Source of the DNA: Rhodobacter sp.
GTDB taxonomy: Bacteria > Pseudomonadota > Alphaproteobacteria > Rhodobacterales > Rhodobacteraceae
Assembly: GCA_020250445.1 (NCBI GenBank)
Contig: JADCEF010000008.1
Span: 36,697 to 100,696, forward strand
Direction of reading: 5' to 3'
Length of the DNA stretch: 64,000 nt
The position numbers and the translations under genes were made by a program. Numbering within the stretch: the stretch's first letter is position 1; each line of letters opens with the position of its first letter. Positions 48,970-59,041 of the stretch are shown one piece after another. The notes beneath the pieces are model-generated. The model was not told where the DNA came from and did no database searches. It saw nothing but the letters and a program-made list of their open reading frames with translations.

Positions 48970-49046
48970 GACCCGGGCCGGAATTGCCGTGATCGTCGCG
49001 TCCGGCCTGTACATCATCCACCGCGAACGCATCGTGGCCCGCAGCC
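48970..49046 (+). repeat. 77-bp direct repeat copy 2 (orphan EamA 3'-end fragment)
   Basis: Encodes RAGIAVIVASGLYIIHRERIVARS out of context; 75/77 identical to 47679-47755. Confidence 0.9.
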
Positions 49047-49208
49047 CTGCAGGCAAAGCCCCGGCCAGGGATTCCATCCGTGTCAGACGAAAACCGCACA
49101 GGGGATGACGACCATCCGGTCGGCCTGATTGCCGTGCAAGTTCCTTGTTCAACCCCCGGCGGATAGGCAAGGCTTGCGGACCGGCGGTTCGGCTGCCATT
49201 CCTGCCGC

Positions 49209-49715
49209 ATGACGCTTGGCCCGCTGCTTGACGCACCCGCCCTGATCCAGCTGCATGTCGCGGCGGCCTTGCCTTCGGTCGTGCTTGGGCCGGTGGCGAT
49301 CCTGCGGCGCAGCCGCGACATCGTGCATCGCGTGGTCGGTCGTGCCTGGGTGGTCAGCATGGCAGTCACCGCCGGGTCTTCTTTCTGGATCAGTGAGACG
49401 CCGATGATCGGGACGTTTTCGATCATCCACATCCTGTCGGTTGTCACCCTTGCCAGTTTGGTCGGTGCCCTTCGCGCCATCCGTTCGGGCGCTGTGGCAA
49501 GGCACGGGGCGATAATGCGCGCGCTTTATGCCCAGGCGCTGATGCTGGCCGGGGCCTTTACCTTTCTTCCGGGGCGGCGGATGAGCGAGGCTGTCTTTCC
49601 CGGCACACCATGGCTGGGTCTTGCGGCAATGCTGGCCGTGGCCGCCGCTGCGGTCTGGCTGCTTTGGCGCGATGGCCGCAGAAACCCCCTTCCCTTCACC
49701 GGGGGGCTTCGCTAG
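49209..49715 (+). CDS. DUF2306 domain membrane protein
   Basis: IQLHVAAALPSVVLGPVAILRRSRDIVHRVVGRAWVVSMAVTAGSSFWI. Confidence 0.88.
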   Translation: MTLGPLLDAPALIQLHVAAALPSVVLGPVAILRRSRDIVHRVVGRAWVVSMAVTAGSSFWISETPMIGTFSIIHILSVVTLASLVGALRAIRSGAVARHGAIMRALYAQALMLAGAFTFLPGRRMSEAVFPGTPWLGLAAMLAVAAAAVWLLWRDGRRNPLPFTGGLR

Positions 49716-49740
49716 AAGGCCGGAAATCACCCGGACACAT

Positions 49741-49827
49741 GCGGATGTGGCGGAATTGGTAGACGCGCAGCGTTGAGGTCGCTGTGGGGTAACTCCCGTG
49801 AAGGTTCGAGTCCTTTCATCCGCACCA
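49741..49827 (+). tRNA. tRNA-Leu (anticodon GAG)
   Basis: gcggatg...catccgc acceptor stem, anticodon arm agcg-ttGAGgt-cgct, ggttcgagtcc T arm, encoded CCA. Confidence 0.96.
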
Positions 49828-50084
49828 TATCGCTGCCTTGAAGGCGGGCGGGTCGGCCCGCACGGGCCGCTGCTGCGGTGTCGGGCACAGGCTGCCGCAT
49901 CCTTATCTCTGCCCGGCCCGCCCTTTCCAGATCAGACGCACGCCCAAGAAAGCGCCGCTTGATCAGACCAGGCCCGCCGGATGCCGCAAGGCGTGACAAG
50001 TCCGTTGCAAACTGCACAGGTTTCGGTTTAGTCGGCTTAACAAAAGGCGCAGGGCATCCTGCCATATCCGACCGGGAGACGTCC

Positions 50085-51185
50085 TTGGCTGTTACCGCCG
50101 GCACCGATACCTTCGTGGAATTCGACCGCGTCCAGAAAAGCTATGACGGCGAAACTCTGGTCGTAAAAGAGTTGAACCTGACCATCGCCAAGGGCGAATT
50201 CCTGACGATGCTGGGGCCTTCGGGGTCCGGCAAGACCACCTGTCTGATGATGCTTGCCGGGTTCGAAACAGCGACCAGCGGCGACATCCGGCTGGCGGGG
50301 CGCCCCATCAACCAGGTGCCGCCGCACAAGCGCGGCATCGGCATGGTTTTCCAGAATTATGCCCTGTTTCCGCATATGACCGTCGGCGAAAACCTGTCCT
50401 TCCCGCTGGAAGTGCGCGGGCTGGCCAAGGCCGAGCGCGAGGTGAAGATCGCCCGCGCGCTGGACATGGTGCAGATGGGGGCCTTCATCAGCCGCCGCCC
50501 GTCCCAGCTTTCGGGGGGCCAGCAGCAGCGCATCGCGCTGGCGCGCGCGCTTGTGTTCGACCCCGCCCTGGTGCTGATGGACGAGCCGCTTGGCGCGCTG
50601 GACAAGCAGCTGCGCGAACACATGCAATTCGAGATCAAGCACCTGCACGAATCGCTGGGAATCACCGTGGTCTATGTCACCCATGACCAGGGCGAGGCGC
50701 TGACGATGAGCGACCGCATCGCGGTGTTCAACGACGGCCGCATCCAGCAGCTTGCCCCACCGTCAGATCTGTACGAGCGCCCCGAGAACAGCTTTGTCGC
50801 CAGCTTCATCGGCGAGAACAACAAGCTGCAGGGCACGATCAAAGAGCTTTCGGGCGACAAGGCCCTTGTCCGCCTGCCCACGGGTGAACTGATCGACGCA
50901 ACTGCGGTCAACGTGAAGGAAAAGGGCGCACGCACCCTCGTCTCGATCCGCCCCGAACGGGTGGAATTCAAGCCCGAGATGATGCCGCCCGGCGCCCATA
51001 CACTCGACGCCGAGGTGGTCGAGGTCATCTACATGGGCGACATCCTGCGTACCGTCCTCAAGGTCGCAGGCTCTGATGACTTCGTGATGAAGATGCGCAA
51101 TACGCTGGGGCAGACCAGGCTTGCCCCGGGACAGAAGATCAAGGTGGGCTGGCATCCCCAGGATGCCCGCGCGCTGGATCCTTGA
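50085..51185 (+). CDS. ABC transporter ATP-binding protein (polyamine type)
   Basis: [53 protein letters not shown] start with gggag RBS. Confidence 0.93.
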   Translation: MAVTAGTDTFVEFDRVQKSYDGETLVVKELNLTIAKGEFLTMLGPSGSGKTTCLMMLAGFETATSGDIRLAGRPINQVPPHKRGIGMVFQNYALFPHMTVGENLSFPLEVRGLAKAEREVKIARALDMVQMGAFISRRPSQLSGGQQQRIALARALVFDPALVLMDEPLGALDKQLREHMQFEIKHLHESLGITVVYVTHDQGEALTMSDRIAVFNDGRIQQLAPPSDLYERPENSFVASFIGENNKLQGTIKELSGDKALVRLPTGELIDATAVNVKEKGARTLVSIRPERVEFKPEMMPPGAHTLDAEVVEVIYMGDILRTVLKVAGSDDFVMKMRNTLGQTRLAPGQKIKVGWHPQDARALDP

Positions 51186-51241
51186 TGAACGGGCCGGGAG
51201 GACCGGCCGTCAAACGAAAACCAAACAGGGAGACCTTGAAC

Positions 51242-52315
51242 ATGAAGAAGACCCTCATCCTCACGACCGCCCTTGTCGGCCTGGCCTTCCCGGCTCTCGC
51301 CGACGTGACGGTGATGTCCTGGGGTGGTGCCTATGGCGCGGCCCAGACCGAAGGGCACCTCAAGCCTTTCACCGCCGCGACCGGCATCGCCACCACCATG
51401 GTCGACAGCGACAACCCCGCCACCCCGATCAAGGCGATGGTCGAGGCGAACAACGTCACCATCGACGTGGCCAGCCTTGAATATGCCGACGCAGTCCGGC
51501 TTTGCGACGAAGGCGTGCTCGAACCGTTCGACGCGTCCATCCTGCCCGCCGGCAAAGACGGCACCCCCGCTGCCGAGGACTTCCTGCCCGGCGCGGTGAC
51601 CGAATGCGCCGTGTCGACCGACATTTGGGCCACCGTCTTCGCTTACGACATCACGAAGTTCCCCGATGGCGGGCCGACGACTGCGGCTGATTTCTTCGAC
51701 ACGACCAAGTTCCCCGGCAAGCGCGGCGTGAAGAAGGGTGCCAAGGCGGTTCTGGAGTTCGCGCTCATGGCCGACGGCGTTGCTCCGGCGGATGTCTACG
51801 CGACCCTCTCGACCCCCGAAGGCGTGGACCGCGCCTTTGCAAAACTCGACTCGATCAAGGCCGATATCGTCTGGTGGGAAGCCGGCGCCCAGCCGCCGCA
51901 GCTTCTGGCCGATGGCGAGGTGGCGATGACCATGGCCTACAACGGCCGGATCTTCAATGCCGCCATCGCCGAGGCGAAGCCTTTCCAGATCGTCTGGGAT
52001 GGCCAGATCTACGAAAACGAGATGTACGCGATCCCCAAGGGGGCCCCGAACATGGAAGAGGCCAAGCAGTTCATCGCATTTGCCACCTCGACCGACGGTC
52101 TGCGCCAGCAGGCCCAGTGGATCAGCTACGGCCCGGCCCGCAAGTCGGCCCTGGCAGAGCCTCTGATCTTCAACGACGGCAAGACCGAGATGGCACCGCA
52201 CCTGCCGACCGCGCCTGAGAACATGAAGAACGCACTCGAATCGAACTGGGAGTTCTGGGTCGACCGGGACGCCGAGCTCAACGAGCGCTTCAACGCCTGG
52301 CTGTCTGCCGGCTGA
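51242..52315 (+). CDS. extracellular solute-binding protein
   Basis: MKKTLILTTALVGLAFPALADVTVMSWGGAYGAAQTEGHLKPFTAATGI. Confidence 0.94.
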   Translation: MKKTLILTTALVGLAFPALADVTVMSWGGAYGAAQTEGHLKPFTAATGIATTMVDSDNPATPIKAMVEANNVTIDVASLEYADAVRLCDEGVLEPFDASILPAGKDGTPAAEDFLPGAVTECAVSTDIWATVFAYDITKFPDGGPTTAADFFDTTKFPGKRGVKKGAKAVLEFALMADGVAPADVYATLSTPEGVDRAFAKLDSIKADIVWWEAGAQPPQLLADGEVAMTMAYNGRIFNAAIAEAKPFQIVWDGQIYENEMYAIPKGAPNMEEAKQFIAFATSTDGLRQQAQWISYGPARKSALAEPLIFNDGKTEMAPHLPTAPENMKNALESNWEFWVDRDAELNERFNAWLSAG

Positions 52316-52372
52316 CGACACCTGGCGCGGGGGGTGAAGGCCCCCCGTGCCGCTTCCCGAACGGACAGAACG

Positions 52373-53632
52373 ATGGCCGACACCGCCCCGATTGCTGCCG
52401 CCCCCCTGACCACCGCCGACGGCCGCCCGCTTGCCGAGGCGCTGGTTGCCGCGCAGGCGCGATCGCGCCGCAGGGCCTTTCTTCTGGTGGTACCGCTGCT
52501 TCTGTTCGTGATCCTGAGTTTCATCCTGCCCATCGGGCAGATGCTGCACCGCTCGATCTACCACGACGGCTTTTCCTCGAACGCCCCCAGCGTCTCGGCC
52601 TGGTTTGCCGCCAACCCGCAAGGCACCGAGCCGGACGAGGCCGCCTTTGCTGCGCTGGTCGAAGATCTGCGGACGATGCAGGCCAACCGCACCGCTGGCG
52701 AGGCCGGGACGCGGATCAACTATGTCCTGCCGGAAAGCCGGTCGCTGTTCACCAAGGCGGCGCGGGAAGCCAAGGACCTGCAGCCGCCCTACAGAGAGGC
52801 TTTCCTTGCCCTGGACCCGAAATGGGGCGACCCGGTGCTGTGGGAGGCGATGCGCGCTTCGGCTTCGCCCTACACTTTCGACTTCTACATTGTTGCGACC
52901 GATTTCGAGAGGGCGGGCGACGGCAGTATCGTCCGGGTGACCGAGAACCGGCAGATCTATGTCTACCTCTTCATCAAGACCTTCCTTCTCTCGGGCCTCA
53001 TCACGCTGATCTGCCTCGTGATCGGCTTTCCGGTCGCGCATCTGCTGGCGACCCTGCCGATGGCTAAGGCTAACCTGCTCATGATCCTCGTCCTTCTGCC
53101 GTTCTGGACATCGCTTCTGGTGCGCACGACCAGCTGGATGGCGCTTTTGCAGGGCGAAGGCGTCATCAACGACCTGCTCGTTTGGATCGGCGCGATTTCG
53201 CAAGAGGGGCGTCTGCGGATGATCAACAACCAGACCGGCACCATCATCGTGATGACGCATATCCTGCTGCCCTTCATGATCCTGCCGCTCTATTCGGTGA
53301 TGAAGGTCATCCCGCCCAGCTATGCGCGGGCCGCGCGGTCGCTGGGGGCGACAAGCTGGACCACGTTCCGGCGCATCTATCTGCCGCAGACCCTGCCCGG
53401 TATCGGGGCGGGTGCGCTGCTCGTGTTCATTCTGGCCGTGGGCTATTACATCACGCCGGCCCTGGTCGGCGGGGCCGACGGGCAGCTCATTTCCAACCTG
53501 ATCGACTTTCACATGGACAAGTCGAACTGGTCGCTGGCCGCCGCCCTGTCGGCCATGCTGCTGGTCGGGGTGCTGGTGCTGTATTGGCTGTATGACCGGC
53601 TGATCGGCATCGACAATCTGAAGCTGGGTTAA
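52373..53632 (+). CDS. ABC transporter permease (PotB-like, long N-terminal insert)
   Basis: YARAARSLGATSWTTFRRIYLPQTLPGIGAGALLVFILAVGYYITPALVGG. Confidence 0.93.
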   Translation: MADTAPIAAAPLTTADGRPLAEALVAAQARSRRRAFLLVVPLLLFVILSFILPIGQMLHRSIYHDGFSSNAPSVSAWFAANPQGTEPDEAAFAALVEDLRTMQANRTAGEAGTRINYVLPESRSLFTKAAREAKDLQPPYREAFLALDPKWGDPVLWEAMRASASPYTFDFYIVATDFERAGDGSIVRVTENRQIYVYLFIKTFLLSGLITLICLVIGFPVAHLLATLPMAKANLLMILVLLPFWTSLLVRTTSWMALLQGEGVINDLLVWIGAISQEGRLRMINNQTGTIIVMTHILLPFMILPLYSVMKVIPPSYARAARSLGATSWTTFRRIYLPQTLPGIGAGALLVFILAVGYYITPALVGGADGQLISNLIDFHMDKSNWSLAAALSAMLLVGVLVLYWLYDRLIGIDNLKLG

Positions 53633-53643
53633 GGGAACGCGCC

Positions 53644-54597
53644 ATGGCCTTACCCACCTATGCTACCCCGCTGGAACGGCTTTGGTACTATGCCTTCCGC
53701 GTGATCTGCGTGCTGATCTTCATCTTCCTGATCGCGCCGGTCCTGGTTGTGATTCCGCTGTCCTTCAACGCCGAGCCCTATTTCACCTTCACCCCGAAGA
53801 TGCTGGCCCTTGATCCCGAAGGCTATTCGCTGCGCTGGTACGATGCGCTGCTGACCCTGGGCATGCCCGCCCCGGACGGGGTGCGCGACAGCGCCTGGTG
53901 GGCACAGGCCTGGGAAACCTCGACCTGGATCAGGGCCGCGAAGAATTCCATCATCATCGGCTTCTGGTCCACCATTCTGGCAACCGTTCTGGGCACGCTG
54001 GCCGCCCTTGGCCTGTCGCGGCCGGAAATGCCTTATCGCCGCCTGATCATGGCGATCCTGATTTCGCCGATGATCGTGCCGATCATCATCATCGCAACCG
54101 GGCTGTTCTTCTTTTACTCCAACCCCTGCGCGCCCCTGGCCATCGTCGGGATCGAGGCGCAATGCGGGCGCCTGACCAGCACCTATCTGGGGGTGATCCT
54201 GGCCCATGCCACGCTGGGCATTCCCTTTGTGATCATCACCGTCACGGCCACCCTTTCGGGCTTTGACCAGTCGCTGACCCGTGCCGCAGCCTCGCTGGGG
54301 GCAAATCCGCGCGTGACCTTCTTCAAGGTGATCCTGCCGCTGATCCTTCCGGGCGTCGTCTCTGGCGCGTTGTTCGCCTTTGTCACCTCGTTCGACGAGG
54401 TGGTGGCGGTGCTGTTCATTGCCGGGCCGGAACAGCAGACGATTCCGCGCCAGATGTGGAACGGCATCCGCGAGGCGATCAGCCCGGCCATTCTGGCGGT
54501 GGCGACGATTCTTGTGATCATCTCGATCCTGCTGCTGGCCACGGTGGAACTGCTGCGGCGCAGGTCGGAACGGCTGCGCGGGGTTTCGCCGCACTGA
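53644..54597 (+). CDS. ABC transporter permease (PotC-like)
   Basis: LTRAAASLGANPRVTFFKVILPLILPGVVSGALFAFVTSFDEVVAVLFI. Confidence 0.93.
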   Translation: MALPTYATPLERLWYYAFRVICVLIFIFLIAPVLVVIPLSFNAEPYFTFTPKMLALDPEGYSLRWYDALLTLGMPAPDGVRDSAWWAQAWETSTWIRAAKNSIIIGFWSTILATVLGTLAALGLSRPEMPYRRLIMAILISPMIVPIIIIATGLFFFYSNPCAPLAIVGIEAQCGRLTSTYLGVILAHATLGIPFVIITVTATLSGFDQSLTRAAASLGANPRVTFFKVILPLILPGVVSGALFAFVTSFDEVVAVLFIAGPEQQTIPRQMWNGIREAISPAILAVATILVIISILLLATVELLRRRSERLRGVSPH

Positions 54598-54642
54598 GGA
54601 CGGGACGCGCGGGTCAGGTTTTGCCGCGTCACGCGCGGGTGC

Positions 54643-54698
54643 GAATTTTCTGCGAAAATTCATCAGGGTCCGGGCGGTGGATTTTTCGCAGAAAAATC
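54643..54698. repeat. paired nested A/T-rich palindromes between convergent genes
   Basis: GAATTTTC-TGC-GAAAATTC (54643-54661) and GATTTTTC-GCA-GAAAAATC (54680-54698); each self-palindromic and mutually inverted. Confidence 0.8.
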
Positions 54699-54703
54699 GT
54701 CCG

Positions 54704-55642
54704 TTACGGCAAGATGTGGAGCCAGCCCCAGACGGTAAGGATCGACGCGGCCGTGGCCAGCAGCACGGCCGAGGCCGCCACCCGCGTTGCCACGCCGTAA
54801 AGGTTGGCAAAAAGATAGGCATTGACCCCGGGTGCCATGGCCGCCGTCACCACGGCGGATCGCAGCTGATCGGTGGAAAGCCCCAGTACAAAGCGGCCCA
54901 GCCCCCACGTGACCGCCGGATGGAAGACCAACGATATTGCACAGACCATGGCGATGGTCTTCATGTCGCCTTCCGGGCGATAGCGCACCATCACCCCGCC
55001 CAGCCCGAAAAGGGCGGCCGGAATCGCGGCTGCGGCCATGATGTTGACCGCACTGAACAGGAAACCGGGCAGGGGCAGATGCCCAAGGTTGACGGCAAAC
55101 CCCAGAAGGATGCCGATGACCAGCCCGTTGGAAAAGATCGCCCGCAGCACCTGCCGGGCCAGTGCCGCCGGGTGCAGGCCGGTGCCATGGCTGCGCACCA
55201 GTTCCATCAGCGTGATGCCGAAGGCATAGAACAGCGGTGCATGGATGGACAGGATTGCGAAGTTGCCCTGCAGCGCATCCGGGCCATAGGCGCGTTCGGT
55301 GATCGGCAGGCCAAGCAGCAGGGAATTCGAAAACAGGCAGACAAAGCCGATGGCCACCGAATCCGTGACAGGGCGGGCAAACAGCAGGCGCGCCCCGGCA
55401 AAGCCAAGCGCGAAGGCGGCAAAGGCCCCCAGATAGAAGGCAAGGAACAGGCGCGTGTCATAGACCGAAGCCAGATCAAGGGTCGCGATCGACCGGAACA
55501 GCAGGCAGGGCACGGCAATGGTTTGGGCAAAGCGCATCAGCCCGTCGACAGCACCCCTGTCCAGCAGCCCCGCCCGGGCGGCGGCATAGCCCAGACCAAT
55601 CACCGCGAAGACCGGAAGGATAACGTCAAGAAGCGCGTTCAT
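54704..55642 (-). CDS. AEC family (auxin efflux carrier-like) transporter
   Basis: LLDVILPVFAVIGLGYAAARAGLLDRGAVDGLMRFAQTIAVPCLLFRSIA. Confidence 0.93.
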   Translation of the reverse strand: MNALLDVILPVFAVIGLGYAAARAGLLDRGAVDGLMRFAQTIAVPCLLFRSIATLDLASVYDTRLFLAFYLGAFAAFALGFAGARLLFARPVTDSVAIGFVCLFSNSLLLGLPITERAYGPDALQGNFAILSIHAPLFYAFGITLMELVRSHGTGLHPAALARQVLRAIFSNGLVIGILLGFAVNLGHLPLPGFLFSAVNIMAAAAIPAALFGLGGVMVRYRPEGDMKTIAMVCAISLVFHPAVTWGLGRFVLGLSTDQLRSAVVTAAMAPGVNAYLFANLYGVATRVAASAVLLATAASILTVWGWLHILP

Positions 55643-56436
55643 CCGACGGGCAGGTCGATGGTCATGCCGTCATGCGCGGGGCGGACATGGGGGGGAAGCT
55701 CTGCCTCCAGCGTGCGGTAATCAAGGTCGATGTGCATGTTGGTCAGCACCGCACGGCGGGGGGCGGCGCGGGCGATCCATTCCAGCGACAGCGCCAGATG
55801 GGCATGGGTCGGATGCGGGGCGCGGCGCAGGGCATCAAGGATCCAGCAGTCCAGCCCCTCCAACTCCGGCCAGGCCTCGTCGGGAATGGCCACCACATCG
55901 GGAAGATAGGCCATGTCTGCGACGCGGAATCCCAGTGCCGTGGTCGATCCGTGATCGACCTTGAAGGGCGCAAGCCGGATCACGCCGCCGGGGCCGGAAA
56001 TCTCGAAGGGTCCGGTGATGGTGTGCATGTCCAGGATCGACGGATAGGGCGAGCCTTCGGGCTGGATGAAGGCATAGCCGAAGCGCGCATAAAGCGCCTC
56101 CTGCGTGGGATGGTCGGCCCAGATCGGCAGGCGGCGGCGCATGTTGTAGACGATCTGGCGCAGATCATCGATGCCATGCACATGATCGGCGTGGGAATGG
56201 GTGTAGACCACCGCATCCAGCTCGCCCACGCCCGCGTCGAGAAGCTGGTCGCGCATGTCGGGCGATGTATCGATCAGCACGCGGGTCGTGCCGCCGGGGC
56301 CGGTCTGTTCCAGCAGCAGCGAGCAGCGGCGGCGGCGGTTGCGCGGCTCTGCCGGGTCGCAGTCGCCCCAGTGCCCGCCAAGGCGCGGCACGCCGCCCGA
56401 TGATCCGCAGCCCAGGATGGTGGCGCGCAGACCCAT
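55639..56436 (-). CDS. MBL-fold metallohydrolase (PhnP-like phosphodiesterase family)
   Basis: ATILGCGSSGGVPRLGGHWGDCDPAEPRNRRRRCSLL; DAVVYTHSHADHVHGIDDLR. Confidence 0.93.
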   Translation of the reverse strand: MGLRATILGCGSSGGVPRLGGHWGDCDPAEPRNRRRRCSLLLEQTGPGGTTRVLIDTSPDMRDQLLDAGVGELDAVVYTHSHADHVHGIDDLRQIVYNMRRRLPIWADHPTQEALYARFGYAFIQPEGSPYPSILDMHTITGPFEISGPGGVIRLAPFKVDHGSTTALGFRVADMAYLPDVVAIPDEAWPELEGLDCWILDALRRAPHPTHAHLALSLEWIARAAPRRAVLTNMHIDLDYRTLEAELPPHVRPAHDGMTIDLPVG

Positions 56437-56449
56437 CAGACCCGCCCCG

Positions 56450-57256
56450 TCACGCGGCAGCGGCGGCGCGCGCCGCCTTGGTGAACAGCCGGTCGAAATT
56501 GGCGGATGTCCGCGCTGCGAAGTCTTCCGGCGTCAGGCCATACAGCGCGGCACCGGCGGCGGCGGTATGGGCGGCATAGGCAGGCTCGTTGCGCCGCCCC
56601 CGGTGCGGCGGCGGGGCAAGATAGGGGCTGTCGGTTTCCAGCAGAATCCGGTCCAGCGGGGCCGCGCGGAAGATGGCGCGCAGATCGTCCGATTTGGGGA
56701 AGGCCGCGATGCCGGACATCGACAGGTAAAACCCAAGATCAAGGGCCGCACGCGCCAGCCCGGCGCCGGACGAAAAACAATGCATCACACAGGCATAGGC
56801 ACCATTCCCGAACTCGTCAGCAAGGATGGCCGCCACGTCTTCATCCGCCGCACGGGCATGGATGATCAGCGGCAGCCCGGTGATCCGGGCGGCGGCGGCA
56901 TGGATGCGCAGGCTGTGCTGCTGCACGGCTTTGGTATCGGCGGTGTAATGATAGTCGAGCCCCGATTCGCCAATGCCGACACATTTGGGGTGCCGCGCCA
57001 GGGCGACCAGATCCTCGACCCTTGCCAGGGGTTCTTCCGCAACGCTCATCGGATGGGTGCCGACGGCGTAAAAGACGCCCTCATGCGCCTCGGCCAGGGC
57101 GCGCACACGCGGTTCAAGGCGCAGCCGGGTGCAGATGGTGACCATCCGCGTCACGCCGGCCGCACGGGCGCGCGCCAGGACAGCGGGCAGCTCGCCGTCG
57201 AAATCGGGGAAATCAAGGTGGCAATGGCTGTCGACGAGGCACGGGGGGACAGGCAT
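56450..57256 (-). CDS. TatD family hydrolase
   Basis: LVDSHCHLDFPDFDGE, GIGESGLDYHY, LETDSPYLAPPPHRGRRNEPAY. Confidence 0.94.
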   Translation of the reverse strand: MPVPPCLVDSHCHLDFPDFDGELPAVLARARAAGVTRMVTICTRLRLEPRVRALAEAHEGVFYAVGTHPMSVAEEPLARVEDLVALARHPKCVGIGESGLDYHYTADTKAVQQHSLRIHAAAARITGLPLIIHARAADEDVAAILADEFGNGAYACVMHCFSSGAGLARAALDLGFYLSMSGIAAFPKSDDLRAIFRAAPLDRILLETDSPYLAPPPHRGRRNEPAYAAHTAAAGAALYGLTPEDFAARTSANFDRLFTKAARAAAAA

Positions 57257-57263
57257 GGATGGC

Positions 57264-58412
57264 TCACCTCGGGGCAAGCGTGCCCGCCGTCTCGTCGATC
57301 TTCAGCACCATATCCATGAGAAGCGAGGCAGGGTCAAGGTTGACCGCCCGGCCCCGGCGCGCCCGCGCCGACAGGCCCTGTGCCAGATCGGCCCAGACAA
57401 GGGCTGCCGCGGCATCCGGGGCAAGGCGGGCAATCAGCGCCGCTTCGCCGGAAGCGGCCTCGGGCGGGGGGGGCCCGGTGACGCCGGCCCGCGCGAGGCG
57501 CGCCAGAAACAGGTCCACCAGCCGCAGGATCAGATCAAAGCTGGCCTCAGCCCCGCGTCCTGCGCCGGCTTCGGCCAGGGCCAGCGCGCGGGGCCGGTCG
57601 ATCCGGGGCAGGGTGGCGAAAAGGGCAAGAAGCTGCGCATAAAGCTTCATCCCGTCCAGGTTGGCAATGCGGATCGCCTCGCCGACCGAGCCGCCGCTGA
57701 GTTCGGCCATGGCCCCGGCCCCGTCCACCTCCACGCCGGCGGCGGCCAGGGCCTGCGCCAAGTCGGGGGCGGACAGCGGGCCAAGCCGCAGCTCGCGGCA
57801 GCGCGAACGGATGGTCGGCAAAAGGCACCAGGGCTGATGGCTGACCAGTAGCAGTGTGACACCCCGGGGCGGTTCTTCCAGAAGTTTCAGCAAGGCATTG
57901 GCGGCATTCGTGTTCAGATCGTCCGCCGCATCGACGATCGCCACGCGCCGCCCGCCGTCGGCGGCAGAAAGACTGAAGAAGTTCTTCATCCGGCGGACCT
58001 CGTCCACCGTGATTTCCTGCCGGTGGCGCGGCGGGGTCGCCTTGTCATCCCAGGGTCGGCGCAGCAGGAACAGGCGCGGCTCCGACAGGGCCAGCATCCT
58101 GCGGCTGACCGGATGGTCGGGCGGGATATCAAGGCTGGCGGGCGGGGGCGGGGCAAACAGGCCGCCGTCCTCTTCGGGCCTGGCCAGCAGAAAGCGCGCG
58201 ATGCGCCAGGCCAGGGTGGCCTTGCCGACACCGCGCGGTCCGGTCAGCAGCCAGCCATGCGGCATCCGTCCCTGACGGTACGCCTCCAGAAAGGCGGCCT
58301 CTGCCGCCGTCTGCCCGATCAGCCGCAGCGTTTCGCGCGGGTGCGGCGCGCCTTCGACCCGGTCGGGTTCCGGGACGGGGTCTTCCGTCAGGTCGGCGGG
58401 GGCGCGGGCCAT
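57264..58412 (-). CDS. holB: DNA polymerase III subunit delta'
   Basis: GWLLTGPRGVGKATLAWRIARFLLA; EITVDEVRRMKNFFSLSAADGGRRVAIVDAADDLNTNAANALLKLLEEPP. Confidence 0.94.
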   Translation of the reverse strand: MARAPADLTEDPVPEPDRVEGAPHPRETLRLIGQTAAEAAFLEAYRQGRMPHGWLLTGPRGVGKATLAWRIARFLLARPEEDGGLFAPPPPASLDIPPDHPVSRRMLALSEPRLFLLRRPWDDKATPPRHRQEITVDEVRRMKNFFSLSAADGGRRVAIVDAADDLNTNAANALLKLLEEPPRGVTLLLVSHQPWCLLPTIRSRCRELRLGPLSAPDLAQALAAAGVEVDGAGAMAELSGGSVGEAIRIANLDGMKLYAQLLALFATLPRIDRPRALALAEAGAGRGAEASFDLILRLVDLFLARLARAGVTGPPPPEAASGEAALIARLAPDAAAALVWADLAQGLSARARRGRAVNLDPASLLMDMVLKIDETAGTLAPR

Positions 58413-59041
58413 CAGCGGGGCAGGCGGGCCAGGGCACTACGCAGAATATCTTCCGCCACAGCTTCGGGCGGGCGGGCCCCGTCAATCACGGCAAAGCGGG
58501 CAGGGTTGGCCTGCGCCAGCGCCAGAAACCCGGCCCGCATGGCCGATTGCATCGCCAGGCCCATATCCTCGAACCGCCGTTCGCTGGTGCGCCGGGCAAC
58601 GGCGCGCGACAGGCCCGTTGCCGGGTCGATGTCGATCAAAAGGGTCAGGGCAGGCTCGGTTGCGATCATCAGATCATGCAGCCGGTCCACGGTGGCGCGC
58701 AGATCGCCGCGCGTGATGCCCTGATAGACCCGCGTCGAATCTGCGAAACGGTCGGTGATCACGGTTTCGCCGCGGGCCAGGGCGGGGCGGATGATCTTTT
58801 CCAGATGATCGCGGCGGGCGGCGGTAAACAGCAGGATTTCGGTCTCGGCCGACCAGCGCCCGGGATCGCCTTCCAGCACCAGGCGGCGGATCTCTTCGGC
58901 ACCGGGGCTTCCGCCCGGCTCGCGCGTCAGGGTCACGACATGACCCGCATCGCGCAGGTTCTGCGCCAGAAGCCGGGCCTGGGTCGATTTGCCCGAACCG
59001 TCGATGCCCTCGAAACTGATGAAGTGCCCCCGACCCGTCAT
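58412..59041 (-). CDS. tmk: thymidylate kinase
   Basis: GHFISFEGIDGSGKSTQARLLAQNL, TREPGGSPGAEEIR. Confidence 0.96.
   Translation of the reverse strand: MTGRGHFISFEGIDGSGKSTQARLLAQNLRDAGHVVTLTREPGGSPGAEEIRRLVLEGDPGRWSAETEILLFTAARRDHLEKIIRPALARGETVITDRFADSTRVYQGITRGDLRATVDRLHDLMIATEPALTLLIDIDPATGLSRAVARRTSERRFEDMGLAMQSAMRAGFLALAQANPARFAVIDGARPPEAVAEDILRSALARLPR

Noticed and set aside
51029-53512. 827-aa minus-strand ORF opposite the second ABC operon
   Set aside because: Same GC-driven shadow effect; H/R/G/D-rich with no recognisable domain, opposite well-supported genes.
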